From Chloroflexota bacterium (GTDB lineage Bacteria > Chloroflexota > Anaerolineae > Anaerolineales > Anaerolineaceae): a stretch of 64,000 nucleotides of DNA. The notes under the pieces are model-generated. The model did not search any database. It worked only from the letters and a program-made list of their open reading frames with translations, and was not told the origin of the DNA. Below are positions 63,310-64,000 of the stretch, piece after piece (positions within the stretch are counted from its first letter, which is position 1; each line of letters opens with the position of its first letter). Position numbers and translations under genes: made by a program. Where the stretch lies: NCBI GenBank assembly GCA_009773005.1, contig WOUT01000005.1, positions 1 to 64,000 of the forward strand. The letters run 5' to 3'.

Positions 63310-64000
63310 TTAGAGCGCTTCGTAGACCAATTCGATAAGATCTTTCACATTCAATTTGTCTTCCAGAGATGTTGTTTTCACCGCATCCTGGAACATGCTT
63401 ATATCTTTGGGACACGCTACGACAAATGTAGATACATCTTTCAACGTGACTCCCTCCCGAATCCTGTTTTCACTCGGTCGTTCAGGCATGGTTCCTTCAT
63501 CGAGGTATATGCGTCCACCACCTGCTCCGCAGCAGAAACCGTGTTCGCGGTTACGGGGCATTTCAATCAATTCACAACCCGTGGCATGGATCACACGCCG
63601 TGGGGCATCGTACACGCCGTTGTAGCGTGCCAGGTAACATGGATCGTGATAAGTTACCTTAAGATCGAGTTTTTTATTGAATTTGAGTTTTCCGGAGGCA
63701 ATCAGTTGATCCAGCAGTTCTGAATAATGAAGAATTGGTCGTCCGTTTATCACTTCTTCGGGGTACTCATTTTTCAATGTGTTATATGTATGGGGGTCAG
63801 TGGTCACAATCGCTTTGAAATCTGCTTTTTGAAGCGCTTTGCTGTTCTGTTCCACCAAAACTTCGAATAGTCCTTCTTCGCCTACCCGTCGGACGTCATT
63901 TCCAGCATTCCGTTCAGTGTCGTACAATATTCCAAAGTCAACGCCTGCGGATCTTAAAACTTTGGCTGTTTTTATCGTTGTTTCCGTTAGTGTTGGGCTG
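63310..64000 (-). CDS. CCG-domain iron-sulfur protein (HdrB/HdrD-like), 5' end beyond the window
   Basis: The frame is open to the right edge (SPTLTETTIKTAK precedes the first in-frame ATG), so only the C-terminal 229 or so residues are visible. A CCG cysteine motif occurs in YHDPCYLARYNG and HGFCCGAGGGRI, which in HdrB/HdrD and related proteins bind a noncubane 4Fe-4S or similar cluster. Its position directly upstream of hdrA suggests the acceptor side of the bifurcating complex (in place of HdrBC). The stop lies 41 bp before the hdrA start. Confidence 0.82.
   Translation of the reverse strand, partial: SPTLTETTIKTAKVLRSAGVDFGILYDTERNAGNDVRRVGEEGLFEVLVEQNSKALQKADFKAIVTTDPHTYNTLKNEYPEEVINGRPILHYSELLDQLIASGKLKFNKKLDLKVTYHDPCYLARYNGVYDAPRRVIHATGCELIEMPRNREHGFCCGAGGGRIYLDEGTMPERPSENRIREGVTLKDVSTFVVACPKDISMFQDAVKTTSLEDKLNVKDLIELVYEAL

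Noticed and set aside
1-64000. tRNA, rRNA, CRISPR, integrase, transposase or phage genes
   Set aside because: None could be recognised by eye on either strand.

Overview
The window reads as a chromosomal segment of an anaerobic bacterium, most likely a Chloroflexota member of the Anaerolineae type. That assignment is inferred from gene content: very large RHS/YD-repeat proteins with Pro/Thr-rich linkers next to small lipoproteins, an HdrA-MvhDGA type hydrogenase, a DUF4914-like protein, and long sugar-catabolism clusters rich in xylose-isomerase-like TIM barrels. No rRNA or tRNA gene was seen.

Region 1 (1-11,960) is an RHS polymorphic-toxin locus. A giant secreted RHS protein is split by an apparent frameshift near 3,600. 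It ends in a C-terminal domain with a zinc-peptidase HExxH motif and is followed by a small lipoprotein. Downstream lies a displaced second C-terminal cassette (RHS core end, another HExxH domain, a paralogous lipoprotein), then a decayed third cassette with a probable partner gene, then one more RHS scrap. The C-terminal domains and partner genes are far more AT-rich than the RHS core, as expected for horizontally shuffled toxin/immunity modules.

Region 2 (12,019-16,538) is a housekeeping operon: aspartate kinase, aspartate-semialdehyde dehydrogenase, threonine synthase and homoserine kinase. Homoserine dehydrogenase is not in this window.

Region 3 (16,594-47,634) is a 31-kb carbohydrate-catabolism island arranged around a GntR/HutC regulator at 32,364. 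Leftward units encode a ROK regulator, a ribose-type ABC importer (ATPase, two permeases, lipoprotein binding protein), five TIM-barrel epimerases/isomerases, two Gfo/Idh/MocA dehydrogenases and a fucose-isomerase-like protein. Rightward genes encode two FGGY kinases, a third Gfo/Idh/MocA dehydrogenase, two zinc alcohol dehydrogenases, a phosphotriesterase-family hydrolase, a cupin glucose-6-phosphate-isomerase-like protein, a 2-hydroxyacid dehydrogenase, a KDPG-type aldolase, a shikimate-dehydrogenase-like protein, a DERA-type aldolase, a sixth TIM-barrel enzyme, a VOC protein and an old-yellow-enzyme homologue. Three promoters of this island carry the same 18-bp near-palindrome (consensus TGTAATTACAGGATTACA) immediately downstream of the -10 box. 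One regulator therefore probably controls both arms and itself. The gene set fits oxidation, isomerisation, lactone opening, phosphorylation and aldol cleavage of an unusual sugar, polyol or inositol. The substrate cannot be read from the sequence.

Region 4 (48,006-57,407) holds a Sua5 tRNA-modification enzyme with a large P-loop-containing DUF4914-like protein on the minus strand. Divergently there is a DUF485 protein, an acetate-type sodium:solute symporter with a large soluble insertion, and an exceptional 1239-residue protein joining PHP, Cache, PAS, CBS and DUF294 nucleotidyltransferase-like domains.

Region 5 (57,741-64,000, minus strand) is a hydrogenase/heterodisulfide-reductase-like operon: a CCG-domain iron-sulfur protein cut by the window end, HdrA, MvhD, small and large NiFe subunits, a maturation protease, and a possible 30-residue ORF coupled to the protease by an ATGA overlap.
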